A program made the position numbers and the translations under genes. A stretch of 64,000 nt of DNA from JANQMY01 sp965228775 (GTDB lineage: Bacteria; Pseudomonadota; Alphaproteobacteria; JANQMY01): positions 4,402,001 through 4,466,000 of the forward strand of contig OZ245840.1 in NCBI GenBank assembly GCA_965228775.1, given 5' to 3'. Shown in pieces: positions 35,352-43,951 of the stretch. The notes below the pieces were generated by a model. That model was not told where the DNA came from and searched no databases. It saw only the letters and a list, made by a program, of their open reading frames with translations. Each line of letters begins with the position of its first letter. Position 1 is the first letter of the stretch.

Positions 35352-35389
35352 TTGATAATTTATATGCGCTGTGCTATATAAATTGTCAA
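35352..35389. promoter_or_regulatory. Palindromic operator candidate for the TetR regulator
   Basis: Arms TTGATAATTTATAT (35352-35365) and ATATAAATTGTCAA (35376-35389) form an inverted repeat with one mismatch. A further TGATAATTTATTA copy starts at about 35393. It lies between the divergent desaturase and TetR genes, the standard place for TetR autoregulation. Confidence 0.7.
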
Positions 35390-35421
35390 GTGTGATAATT
35401 TATTATTGAGGAAAAGAAAAA

Positions 35422-36009
35422 ATGCCGCGTCCCAGCCTGAAAGAGGAAAGGCGCTCTCAAATCCTAGAAGCTTATGAGGTTTGCGTGGCGCGCTACGGCG
35501 TCGAGGGCGCCACGCTGGAACGTATCGCGGAAGAGGCTGGCCTTGCCCGGGCATTGATCCGTCACAATGTGGGCAACCGCGAGGATCTTCTCGCGGCGTT
35601 GATGGATCGTTTTGAGGCTCAGTCGAACAGTGAAATGCGGGAAACCTATGCACTTTTGCCGGCGGAGAGACGGCTGCGAACACTGATTGACTGGTTGTTC
35701 GACCCTGCCTATGCGGACCCGAAACAGGTTTTGGTTTCCGAAGCGCTTATTTCTGCCGCACCACAATATCCGCGGATTGCGAAAGCCGTGCGCCGTTGGG
35801 TCAATGGATTTGTAGACGATCTTGCGGCGCTCGTTGCGGACGAGTTCCCCTCTGCCGACAAAGATCACGTTCAGGCGGTGGCCGCCGGGTTGACCGGAAT
35901 TTACTTCAACGTGGATTCGATGATGCCGATAGGAAAAATGAATCGCCTCAATGATGCATCGAAACGGGCGGCTCTTTTGCTTGTGGAAAGTTTGGAGAAA
36001 AACGCATGA
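35422..36009 (+). CDS. TetR-family transcription regulator
   Basis: 195 residues. The N-terminal helix-turn-helix (about 10-55: RSQILEAYEV, GVEGATLERIAEEAGLARALI) is typical; the C-terminal ligand domain is diverse, so the effector is unknown. It is divergent from the desaturase/DUF2141 pair and overlaps the following Rieske gene by four bases (ATGA), so it probably represses both units. Confidence 0.92.
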   Translation: MPRPSLKEERRSQILEAYEVCVARYGVEGATLERIAEEAGLARALIRHNVGNREDLLAALMDRFEAQSNSEMRETYALLPAERRLRTLIDWLFDPAYADPKQVLVSEALISAAPQYPRIAKAVRRWVNGFVDDLAALVADEFPSADKDHVQAVAAGLTGIYFNVDSMMPIGKMNRLNDASKRAALLLVESLEKNA

Positions 36010-37157
36010 CCGGGTCGGAAATCCGCCTGCCGCGCCGGGCGTATACGGACGCCAACTGGTTCCAGGAGGAGCGCGAGTGTTTGTTTCGGGATGCCTGGGT
36101 TTTCATTGGCACCGAAATGGACCTGAAGGCAGCCGGTGATGCAAAGATCGGCCAGGCTGGTCCGTACCCGTTGCTTGTCACACGAGATAAATCCGGCACG
36201 TTGCGGGCATTTCACAATGTGTGCCGGCATCGGGGCGCGCAGCTTGTGGAGGAAGAGGGGCCGATTGGAAATGTGCTGGTCTGCCCGTACCATCGATGGA
36301 TCTATGGCCTTGACGGTAAAATGCGCGGCGGACCTCATTTGGATACATGTTTTCCGGATCTTGATAAAACCGAAATGGGCCTAAAGTCGGCCGCTGTCGG
36401 CATATACAGAGAGTTGGTGTTCGCGAATCCGAATCCGGAAGCTGATTTTTCGGCTTTTGTCTCGGGGCTTGAGAAGATCGCTTGGCCTCACCGGCTCGGC
36501 GATCCGGAGTTGGAAGAGACACCTTCTCTCATCTACGACATGAAATGCGATTGGAAGGTGTTCGTTGAAAACGCAATCGACGGATACCATCTTGAGCAGC
36601 TCCACGAACATACGCTTGGCGGACCGGTGCCCGACGAGAATGTATGGGAGCGCGTAGGCGATCATCTTGTCTGGTACGCCACGGACAATGGTGGTTCCGG
36701 GCATCGGCTGCCTGCCAAAGTCCGGCGTGACCTGGCACGTGTGCCCCCATTGAAAACGGCAACGCCGCCGGGATATGGCGGGGTCTATTTCCTGTTCCCG
36801 ACAACATTGATTGTTCCGACACCTTTTGGTTTCAGCGTCTCTAGCCTGGTGCCTTTATCGGCTGGGCGATGCGAATTGCGGGTGCGGGTGTGGTCTGGCG
36901 CCGGGCAATCGGAAGGCGCGCGCGAGTACATTCCCGGGTTTGATCCGGCAACGGGTCGGATTTCGTCTGACCATTAGACCATTCACCCCCAAGAGACGGA
37001 TGATTTTCAGACGGAAGATGTGTGGATTTGCGAGCGGGTACAGAAGGGACTGAACTCGCCAGCATATGAAAATGGTCCTTTATCGGAAGGGGCCGGGGCG
37101 GAGGACCCGATCCTCTGGTTCCACGAAAGTTACCGGCGGCTTGTCAATTCTCAGTAG
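36006..37157 (+). pseudogene. Rieske oxygenase alpha subunit interrupted by an in-frame TAG
   Basis: Encodes a Rieske oxygenase with CRHRGAQL and CPYHRWIY for the 2Fe-2S cluster and DGYHLEQLHEH for the iron site. The frame is stopped by TAG at 36975-36977 after SSDH. Beyond it, the same frame continues for 60 codons with clear family sequence (HPQETDDFQTEDVWICERVQ and onward) to a TAG at 37155-37157. The interrupted position fits a Trp (TGG to TAG). The tail is still intact, so the change is recent, a sequencing error, or read through. The catalytic domains precede the stop, and a shortened 323-residue protein could still be made. Confidence 0.85.
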
Positions 37158-37174
37158 ACGTCCCACAATTCCGT

Positions 37175-37645
37175 ATGGACATGGAGATCAAGGAAGATAC
37201 ACCGGACGGGCCGGAGGTTATTGCCCTTTTGAAACGTCACCTTGCGCTCATGCATGAGGTCTCGCCGCGGGAAAGCATTCACGCGCTGGATCTTGACGGT
37301 CTGCGCAAAGACGACATTTCGTTTTGGACCGCGTGGCAAGGTGAAATTCTTTTAGGATGCGGTGCGCTTAAGCAAATCGATCTGACGCATGGCGAGATCA
37401 AATCCATGCATACGGCGGCCGAAACACGGGGCCAAGGCGTGGGCGCAACGATGCTAAAGCATATATTGGATGTGGCGCGTAGCAGGGGGTATACACGCCT
37501 TAGCCTTGAAACTGGATCTCAGCCGGCATTTGCCGCCGCGCGATCTCTCTATGAGCGGCACGGTTTTGCCTACTGCGCCCCATTCGCAGACTATGTCGAA
37601 GACCCAAACAGTGTCTTCATGACGAATAATCTTGATAGAGCTTAA
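37175..37645 (+). CDS. GNAT-family N-acetyltransferase
   Basis: 156 residues. The acetyl-CoA-binding motif A is visible (AETRGQGVGATMLKHIL), followed by YTRLSLETGS and a C-terminal SLYERHGFAYC. It acetylates an unknown amine. It starts 17 nt after the broken Rieske gene and may belong to that transcript. Confidence 0.93.
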   Translation: MDMEIKEDTPDGPEVIALLKRHLALMHEVSPRESIHALDLDGLRKDDISFWTAWQGEILLGCGALKQIDLTHGEIKSMHTAAETRGQGVGATMLKHILDVARSRGYTRLSLETGSQPAFAAARSLYERHGFAYCAPFADYVEDPNSVFMTNNLDRA

Positions 37646-37755
37646 CCATCCCGCTCCCCCTTCCCGTGAACCATGTCCTCGGGCCGCGCGAAGCGCGGAC
37701 CCGGGGGCACGCCTAGGGTACACTTACGGGTGGTTGGGAAGGGGGAGCGGGATGG
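37646..37755. repeat. Intergenic long palindrome, copy 1
   Basis: Perfect 20-bp arms (37646-37665 and 37736-37755; CCATCCCGCTCCCCCTTCCC and its complement) around a 70-nt centre that contains the shared GGGTACA/CTAGGGTAC-like core. It lies between convergent genes and may act as a terminator. Related copies are at about 43823, 45107 and 51927. Confidence 0.85.
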
Positions 37756-37765
37756 CCAGGCGATC

Positions 37766-38800
37766 TCATTTACAAGCTTCCGCCGATCCGCAGGTCACAT
37801 CGACCACGTCTTTACCGTCGGCTATATCGCGTACCCAATCCAGCACACGCACGCTGTCAGATGTGGTGGTGTAAAGTTCCCTAAATCTCAGCAGTGTATG
37901 AAAATCGCCCGGGGCCGTGTAGCTGCGGAAGTAGGGAACAGAGGATTTAATCTCCGCCAGATTGTCTTGCAATGGCTGGTGCAGTGAGCTGCTGGCGCCT
38001 AACATTTGAGAAAACTGTTCCTGTACGCCGTCAAATGCATTGTTGTACTGATGAAATTTGATGTGCGGGCACGCATCGGCTGCCATCACATACAGATCAT
38101 TAAATGTGGTTGTTTCAGCCGTGAACTTTTCCGTATCGATCCAGCCGGGAAGGTTTTCGAAAGCACCCCAGTCGTTCCAGATTTGAGTTTGAGCGGCCAT
38201 CTTGTAGCCGCCGCCACCACCACCAAAATGAATGATCTGCGCTTGCGGGTAGTGGTGGGCTAACTCCGCCGCATAGTAAGGGGCGGCAACCGCCCCCGCA
38301 CTGCCGCCCGACAGAAAGACGGTTTTCGGGGCTTCCATCTCTCCATAAACGTAATCGAGAGCAGCCTGCGCATTAATGCGCCCCCGATGGTAAACCGTAA
38401 TCTCGCTGCCGTCAGCTTTTGTATAAGTATGATCTTTCGTCCCTAAATGAATGTCACCGGTGCAGTAGGGAACGAAGAGCTGCGTCCATTCCTTGAACGG
38501 GTTTTCCGGATTGTCGAGCGCGAAGGCGCCATCCCGCGTACGCGGATCATTGCCTTCCCCATCGGCAAAAGGTCGGTAGGTGGTGGGTTCCGTTTTCACA
38601 TCGCAATTGTCGCCGGACCAGCAGGCGCCACCGCCATTCAAGAACACCATAAGTTTCGTGGGGTCGCCCTCGCGCACATGAAAGCGATAGGGCGTGCCCA
38701 TGGCGCATTTTGTCTCGCCGCCGGGCTCGATGGTTTTCCAGTCGCCGGCGACGGCAGACGACAGGGTTAGGCAAAAGAGTGCGATGGCTTGGCGTATCAT
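37766..38800 (-). CDS. Pectinacetylesterase-family secreted hydrolase
   Basis: 344 residues with a signal peptide (IALFCLTLSSAVAG). Family motifs: FLNGGGACWSGDNC (oxyanion region), VPYCTGDIHLG, nucleophile Ser in LSGGSAGAVAAPYY, and a C-terminal GDFHT His. Bacterial members are alpha/beta hydrolases of uncertain substrate; pectin itself is unlikely here without other pectinases. Confidence 0.9.
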   Translation of the reverse strand: MIRQAIALFCLTLSSAVAGDWKTIEPGGETKCAMGTPYRFHVREGDPTKLMVFLNGGGACWSGDNCDVKTEPTTYRPFADGEGNDPRTRDGAFALDNPENPFKEWTQLFVPYCTGDIHLGTKDHTYTKADGSEITVYHRGRINAQAALDYVYGEMEAPKTVFLSGGSAGAVAAPYYAAELAHHYPQAQIIHFGGGGGGYKMAAQTQIWNDWGAFENLPGWIDTEKFTAETTTFNDLYVMAADACPHIKFHQYNNAFDGVQEQFSQMLGASSSLHQPLQDNLAEIKSSVPYFRSYTAPGDFHTLLRFRELYTTTSDSVRVLDWVRDIADGKDVVDVTCGSAEACK

Positions 38801-38954
38801 CGATGGCCCCTGTTCTGTGTTTCCTCTCGGCTTTTCTATACACTCTTTTGGGTGTGTACAACTTAGGTCTAGCTCGTACTATTGGGCGCTATCCGGGTTT
38901 AGCCGAAGACTTCGGAAGCATAGATTCGACAACACAGAAAAGATTGGGGCGCTC

Positions 38955-39773
38955 GTGGAACTCAAGGAAACGATATTTGACGTAACGGACCGCGTTGCGA
39001 CCATTACCTTCAACAGACCGCACCGGGCCAATGCCTGGACGGGCCGTATGCATACGGAATATCGCGCCCTTCTGCAGCAGGCGGACCAAGACCCGGGCGT
39101 CGGCGCAATTGTCGTAACGGGCGCAGGCGATTTCTTTTGCGTGGGCGCCGATACGAAAGGGCTTGAGAGCTTCACCAAATCCGGTGAATACAGTGCGGGG
39201 ACCGGACCCGATCTGGTGACGCCCGGATCGGATGAATTTGCGGCTTTCAAGAACGACTATGTGTATCACTTTGCCCTGTCCAAGCCCGTTATTTCGGCGA
39301 TGAGCGGCCCTGCGGCGGGCGTCGGGTTTGTTTTGGCGTGTTACACGGATGTGCGTTTCGCCGTGCCGGGCGCGAAACTCACCACAGCACACGGTCCGCT
39401 CAATCTGCCGGCCGAATACGGCTTGTCTTGGATCTTGCCGCGTCTAATCGGCGGGGCGCGTGCCACCGAACTTCTTCTGTCCAGTCGCAAGTTCCTAACG
39501 GATGAGGCCCATGAATTGGGCTTAGTCCACAAGCTGGTGGATCGGGAAAACTTGCTGGCGGAAGCACAAGCCTATGCCCTCGATATGATCACGCGCAATT
39601 CGCCAGAATCGTTGCGCCAAACCAAACGGCAGATCTATCTGGATTGGCACCGGGATGTTGGCGCGGCGGTCCAAGAATCCGACGCGCTGTTACGCGAAAT
39701 GGTCAAACAACCGAACTACAAGGAAGCCGTCGCCGCCTTCACGGAGAAGCGCAAGGCGGATTGGTTATTCTGA
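38955..39773 (+). CDS. Enoyl-CoA hydratase/isomerase family protein
   Basis: 272 residues from a GTG at 38955 (VELKETIFDV); upstream in-frame starts precede unlikely sequence. Crotonase-fold features: FNRPHRANAW, IVVTGAGDFFCVGADTKG (oxyanion hole) and MSGPAAGVGFVLACYTDVRFA. The catalytic Glu of classic hydratases is partly replaced (AEYGLSWILPRLIG keeps one Glu). It acts on an acyl-CoA of unknown structure. It overlaps the next gene by one base. Confidence 0.92.
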   Translation: MELKETIFDVTDRVATITFNRPHRANAWTGRMHTEYRALLQQADQDPGVGAIVVTGAGDFFCVGADTKGLESFTKSGEYSAGTGPDLVTPGSDEFAAFKNDYVYHFALSKPVISAMSGPAAGVGFVLACYTDVRFAVPGAKLTTAHGPLNLPAEYGLSWILPRLIGGARATELLLSSRKFLTDEAHELGLVHKLVDRENLLAEAQAYALDMITRNSPESLRQTKRQIYLDWHRDVGAAVQESDALLREMVKQPNYKEAVAAFTEKRKADWLF

Positions 39774-40414
39774 TGAAGACAATTCAGGTGGATTTGTTCG
39801 ATTTGATCAATCGCGTCGAAATCGAACATCCAACGGAACTTACCGGAATTGACATCACACTTCCATCGACGGTCCGATTAGAAGTTACGGGTTCGCCGTG
39901 GTGGAAAGGAAGCAAATCAAATTCACCGGAAACAGTGGCCATTCTGCTAGAAGAAATTCACGAGAGTCGCATAATCATGGAAGATCTTGTCAATGATCAA
40001 TGCGAATTTATGGAAGGATTTGAAATTCAAGAAACCAGATCAATTGCCTGGGCTGGGCCAAAGACCAAAAGCATCTATGGGGCTTCAGCGATAGAAGACC
40101 CATTTAGTCTCATAGAAAAGGTAGACGTCTATCTCCGTGAATATGCCAGCGTATTCGAAGCCTCTTCTTTTTTCAATTTTGGCCTGACAGGAACGTATAC
40201 GGAATTTAAAGAAATCACTCGAGGTAATTCATATCTCCTTGGAATATTCCCGGAGGCTCTGGGCCATTTTGTCGAATCCTGCCTGGTTCAAAATGGTGTT
40301 TCATACTCGATGATAGAAAGACTGGAAAACCAAGTCACACCGCGCTACTTCCTGCGATTTTACGAGAGCTACTTCTTTTGCGACAGCGCTTTTGCTCTCT
40401 ACGAAATTCCATAA
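39773..40414 (+). CDS. Hypothetical protein, lower GC than neighbours
   Basis: 213 residues starting at an ATG that shares its A with the preceding TGA. I do not recognise a family. No signal peptide or membrane segment is seen; the sequence is mixed acidic/aromatic. The DNA is visibly richer in A+T than the genes on either side, which hints at separate acquisition, although the tight overlap with the enoyl-CoA hydratase gene argues it is translated. Confidence 0.65.
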   Translation: MKTIQVDLFDLINRVEIEHPTELTGIDITLPSTVRLEVTGSPWWKGSKSNSPETVAILLEEIHESRIIMEDLVNDQCEFMEGFEIQETRSIAWAGPKTKSIYGASAIEDPFSLIEKVDVYLREYASVFEASSFFNFGLTGTYTEFKEITRGNSYLLGIFPEALGHFVESCLVQNGVSYSMIERLENQVTPRYFLRFYESYFFCDSAFALYEIP

Positions 40415-40527
40415 GGATAGTTTGGTTCTTTCGGTTCTGTCCCCGAAGACCCATTTGTTCGTCACCCGCATCCTTAGGAGGTTTTTGTACCGATTAAAAT
40501 CCGCGCAAGTTGGGCATTTTTGTCCCG

Positions 40528-42414
40528 CTAAGGGGCCAATGTGCGCACATCATCCTTGCGGCGGGTGATTTTTTGTTTGTCCAAATGGCCAAGCAACGGC
40601 ATGACATATTTGCGCGTTGTGCCCAAGGCCTCGCGGGCCTCGCTGGCCGTAAAGGTAGCTGGTGGCGGAAAGGTTGCACGCAACGTCGCCACGGCCGCAT
40701 CGATGGCCGAATGGTGAAAAAAGAAGAGGTGCTTTCTTTTTTCGTCGAACACGGCAATGGCGCGGTTGGTGTCCACAAGGAAGCGTGAGATGTCTTTGTA
40801 TTTCGGATTCTCCGCCGTCAGCTCGGCGAGGGTCGGCGCGGCGACGCCTTGTTCGATCAGCCGGGTCTCTAAGGCATCAAGAATTTTTCGTTCATCCGGT
40901 TTGAGCTGCGCGAAGGGATCAAAACTCGCCAGCCGCACGATACCTTGTTGGACAACGATTTGTTTCGTGTCGGTCAACAGGCCCATGGCGAACCGGAAGA
41001 GCCGTTGCGGTACCCCTAGGCGCGACCCCAATTCGCTTTGCTGCTGGCCCAGGCGGGTCGGGTTCTTTTCATGAAATTCTGATAGCAACGCGTCGAGTTT
41101 TTGTGTGGCCCAATTAACCACATCACCCGTAAACACAAGGCCGTTGGGTTCGATCGCGCACTCATTATCCGTACACAGTTGGCGCAGGCTTTGCTCATCT
41201 AAATCGACGCGTTGTCCAAGCTCGGCGAGGGAGATACCGTCATTCCCTGCATTACCAACAATGGAGAGCAGTGCGACTGCCCGCGTGTCCGCCTTCTTCG
41301 CCGGTGCCGTCTCTGTTTGCTTGCGCCTGCGCCGCTGTTTGGCCTGTGTATCCGTGAATTGCCCGCCACCAATGGTCTGTACGGGCGTTACGGAGCGCAC
41401 GATGAACCGTTCCTGGTGCCAGGCGACGGCGGGCTGCGCCAAGCGGAACTGAACGGGGGCTGTCGTTCCCGGCGCCAGCCGTTCGCGATCGAGCAGTCTT
41501 ATGGTCGCGATCTCTTCGGTCGTGCCGTGCAGTATACGGATCTTCGCGCCGCTCTTCAGTTCCTTCGGCGCATCGCTTAACAGGTGCAGCGTGCCATCCC
41601 AATAGTGAGAGGCGGGCAGCCAGTCGGGCGATGTCAACGCGTGGCCCCGTGCTATGTCGCCGGTGCCGTCAATACGCACATTGGCCGCCACGCGCTGGCC
41701 AGGGATGGCGCGGTCTACCGACGCGCCATGAACTTCCAGACTGCGCACCCGTGCCTTGCGGCCATCTGGCGCGATTTCCGCCACGTCGCCCACGGACACC
41801 GTACCGGCGCTCAACGTGCCGGTGCCGACCGTGCCAAAACCTTTAACGGAGAAGACGCGGTCGAAGGGCAGATAGAAGTGCCCCACATCAGCGCGTTTCG
41901 GTTTCGAGTCGAACAATCCGTTCAGCGATTGGATCAAGGCGTCGATGCCTTGCCCGGTGGGCGCGGAGACGGGCACGATTGTGACACTCGAAAAAGCGGT
42001 GTCGGCAAGATAGGCCTCGATTTCTGTTTTGGCTTCCTTAATCTCTTGGTCAGTCGCCAGGTCCGTTTTCGTCAAGGCGACCACGGCTTGATCAATGCCG
42101 AGCAGGGACACAATGCGAATATGTTCCACCGTTTGGGGCATGATCTTTTCATTAGCGGAAATGACGATCAGCGCGGCATCGATGCCGCTTACGCCGGAAA
42201 TCATGGTACGGACGAAATCTGCATGGCCCGGCGTGTCGATAAAATCGATCAGCCCACGTTCGGTCTCAAGATAGGCGAAGCCCAGGACGATGGACAGGCC
42301 GCGTTGTTTTTCTTCCTTCAGCCGGTCGGTTTCCATGCCGGTCAAGGTTTTGACCAAAGTGGTTTTGCCGTGATCCACATGGCCGATCACGCCGAGGGAA
42401 AGCTGTTCTGTCAT
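40528..42414 (-). CDS. selB: Selenocysteine-specific elongation factor SelB
   Basis: 628 residues. GTPase domain with GHVDHGKTTLV, DTPGHADFV and TKTD, followed by EF-Tu-like beta domains and C-terminal winged-helix repeats that bind the SECIS RNA. It delivers Sec-tRNA to UGA codons, several of which occur in this window. Its ATG overlaps the selA stop by four bases. Confidence 0.97.
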   Translation of the reverse strand: MTEQLSLGVIGHVDHGKTTLVKTLTGMETDRLKEEKQRGLSIVLGFAYLETERGLIDFIDTPGHADFVRTMISGVSGIDAALIVISANEKIMPQTVEHIRIVSLLGIDQAVVALTKTDLATDQEIKEAKTEIEAYLADTAFSSVTIVPVSAPTGQGIDALIQSLNGLFDSKPKRADVGHFYLPFDRVFSVKGFGTVGTGTLSAGTVSVGDVAEIAPDGRKARVRSLEVHGASVDRAIPGQRVAANVRIDGTGDIARGHALTSPDWLPASHYWDGTLHLLSDAPKELKSGAKIRILHGTTEEIATIRLLDRERLAPGTTAPVQFRLAQPAVAWHQERFIVRSVTPVQTIGGGQFTDTQAKQRRRRKQTETAPAKKADTRAVALLSIVGNAGNDGISLAELGQRVDLDEQSLRQLCTDNECAIEPNGLVFTGDVVNWATQKLDALLSEFHEKNPTRLGQQQSELGSRLGVPQRLFRFAMGLLTDTKQIVVQQGIVRLASFDPFAQLKPDERKILDALETRLIEQGVAAPTLAELTAENPKYKDISRFLVDTNRAIAVFDEKRKHLFFFHHSAIDAAVATLRATFPPPATFTASEAREALGTTRKYVMPLLGHLDKQKITRRKDDVRTLAP

Positions 42415-43799
42415 ACGGTGTCGACGGCGCCGATAAGGCCGGGCAGGTCTTCAACATCATCCTGCAGAAGGGTGCGCATATCCAGCACCACATCACCTTT
42501 GGAGATGCGCGCGATGAGGGGCGTGCTCGCCTGGCGCAGCCGTTCCATCAAGGCATCGGGTGTGAGCCCGCCGACCGTAAGGCGCAAGCCATAGGATGCA
42601 AGTTGATGGGTTGGCAAGGAACCGCCACCTGCTTCCCCGGCGAGGGGGGTGGGGGTTGCCGTTACATTTGGCAATGGGTTCAGCGTGTCCGCAAGGCCTA
42701 ACGCCGTCCCTTCAAGCTCCTCGGGCGTTGCCGTCAGCATGCGCAAGGTGGGAACTTCTTCTTCGGGCTCGAAGGGCGACTTGTAAAGCCGCAGCGTCGC
42801 TTCCAGCGCTGCCAGGGACAATTTGTCGATGCGCATGGCCCGCAGCAACGGGTTCTTCCGCAGCTTGGCGATCAAGTCGGCCTTGCCCGCCATGATGCCG
42901 CATTGGGGGCCGCCCAACAGCTTGTCACCGGAGAACGTTACCAAATGAACGCCTGAGGCGATGGTAAACTGAACCGTCGGTTCGTCTCCCAATCCGTGGA
43001 CGGACAGGTCAATCAGCGTGCCGCTGCCTAAATCTTCGACGAACACTAGTCGCTTTTCATTGGCAAGCTTCGCCAGCGCCGTGCGCTCCGGCGTTTCGGT
43101 AAAGCCGACAATGCGGTAATTGCTGGTATGGGTCTTGAGCAGAACGGCCGTTTCGTCGGTGATCGCTGTTTCGTAGTCCGACAGGCGTGTTTTGTTGGTG
43201 GTACCAACCTCGGAAAGGCGCGCACCATTTTGCGCGATGATGTCCGGCACGCGGAAGGCGCCGCCGATTTCCACCAGCTCGCCGCGCGAGACCACCACTT
43301 CCTTGTTCTTGGCGAATGTTGCAAGCGCCAGGGTGACGGCGGCAGCGCAATTATTGACGACGATTGCGTCTTCGGCACCCGTCAGCTCACAGATTAAATC
43401 GCGCACATGATCGTATCGCGATCCGCGTTGGCCTGTGGCGAGTGTCATTTCGATGTTGGTATAGCCTGCAGCCGTTTCCTGAATGGCGTCCAATGCGGAG
43501 GGAGCAAGCGGCGAGCGGCCAAGATTGGTGTGGATGACGATGCCGGTGGCATTGATGATGCGGCGTAAGCTTGGCTGCCGTGATGCCGCCATCAGGTCTT
43601 CAATATGTGCTGCAAAACCCGGCCCGTCGAAATCGGGCAGGCCCGCGCCATTGCGCAAACCATCGCGCACGTCTTCCAAGGCGGTGCGCAACGCCTCCAC
43701 AATCTCTTCCCGACGCCACGCGCCCTCCAAAAGCGCGATATGCGGCTTGAGGATCAGGTCATTGACCTGGGGGATTTTCCTAAAAAGGCTCGAATCCAT
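42411..43799 (-). CDS. selA: L-seryl-tRNA(Sec) selenium transferase SelA
   Basis: 462 residues, the same size as E. coli SelA. PLP enzyme that converts Ser-tRNA(Sec) to Sec-tRNA(Sec). Motifs: RRIINATGIVIHTNLGRSPL, VNNCAAAVTLAL, and the PLP lysine in FSGDKLLGGPQCG. First gene of the selA-selB pair, separated from selD by a 152-nt gap holding a palindromic repeat. Confidence 0.97.
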   Translation of the reverse strand: MDSSLFRKIPQVNDLILKPHIALLEGAWRREEIVEALRTALEDVRDGLRNGAGLPDFDGPGFAAHIEDLMAASRQPSLRRIINATGIVIHTNLGRSPLAPSALDAIQETAAGYTNIEMTLATGQRGSRYDHVRDLICELTGAEDAIVVNNCAAAVTLALATFAKNKEVVVSRGELVEIGGAFRVPDIIAQNGARLSEVGTTNKTRLSDYETAITDETAVLLKTHTSNYRIVGFTETPERTALAKLANEKRLVFVEDLGSGTLIDLSVHGLGDEPTVQFTIASGVHLVTFSGDKLLGGPQCGIMAGKADLIAKLRKNPLLRAMRIDKLSLAALEATLRLYKSPFEPEEEVPTLRMLTATPEELEGTALGLADTLNPLPNVTATPTPLAGEAGGGSLPTHQLASYGLRLTVGGLTPDALMERLRQASTPLIARISKGDVVLDMRTLLQDDVEDLPGLIGAVDTV

Positions 43800-43822
43800 T
43801 GATTTTCATGTTGTTTGGCCAA

Positions 43823-43894
43823 GCCATCCCGCTCCCCCATCCCACCCACCCGACAGGGTACCCTAGGGGTGGTTGGGATGGGGGAGCGGGTGGC
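43823..43894. repeat. Intergenic long palindrome, copy 2
   Basis: GCCATCCCGCTCCCCCATCC and a near-complement GGATGGGGGAGCGGGTGGC form the arms; the centre has GGGTACCCTAGGGG. It lies between selD and selA inside the leftward selenium operon, so here it is not at an operon end. Confidence 0.85.
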
Positions 43895-43951
43895 TCGGCA
43901 GTCTTTCAACAAACAATAGCCTGGTCGGACTGCTCCTGAAAAGCGCTGGCG

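Noticed and set aside
36975..36977. TAG in the Rieske gene as pyrrolysine.
   Set aside because: No pyrrolysine genes are visible, the family has Trp-like context here, and alphaproteobacteria do not normally use pyrrolysine. A nonsense mutation or sequence error is simpler.
37646..37755. Long palindrome as the end of an insertion sequence.
   Set aside because: No transposase, no target duplication seen, and the other copies are stand-alone hairpins.
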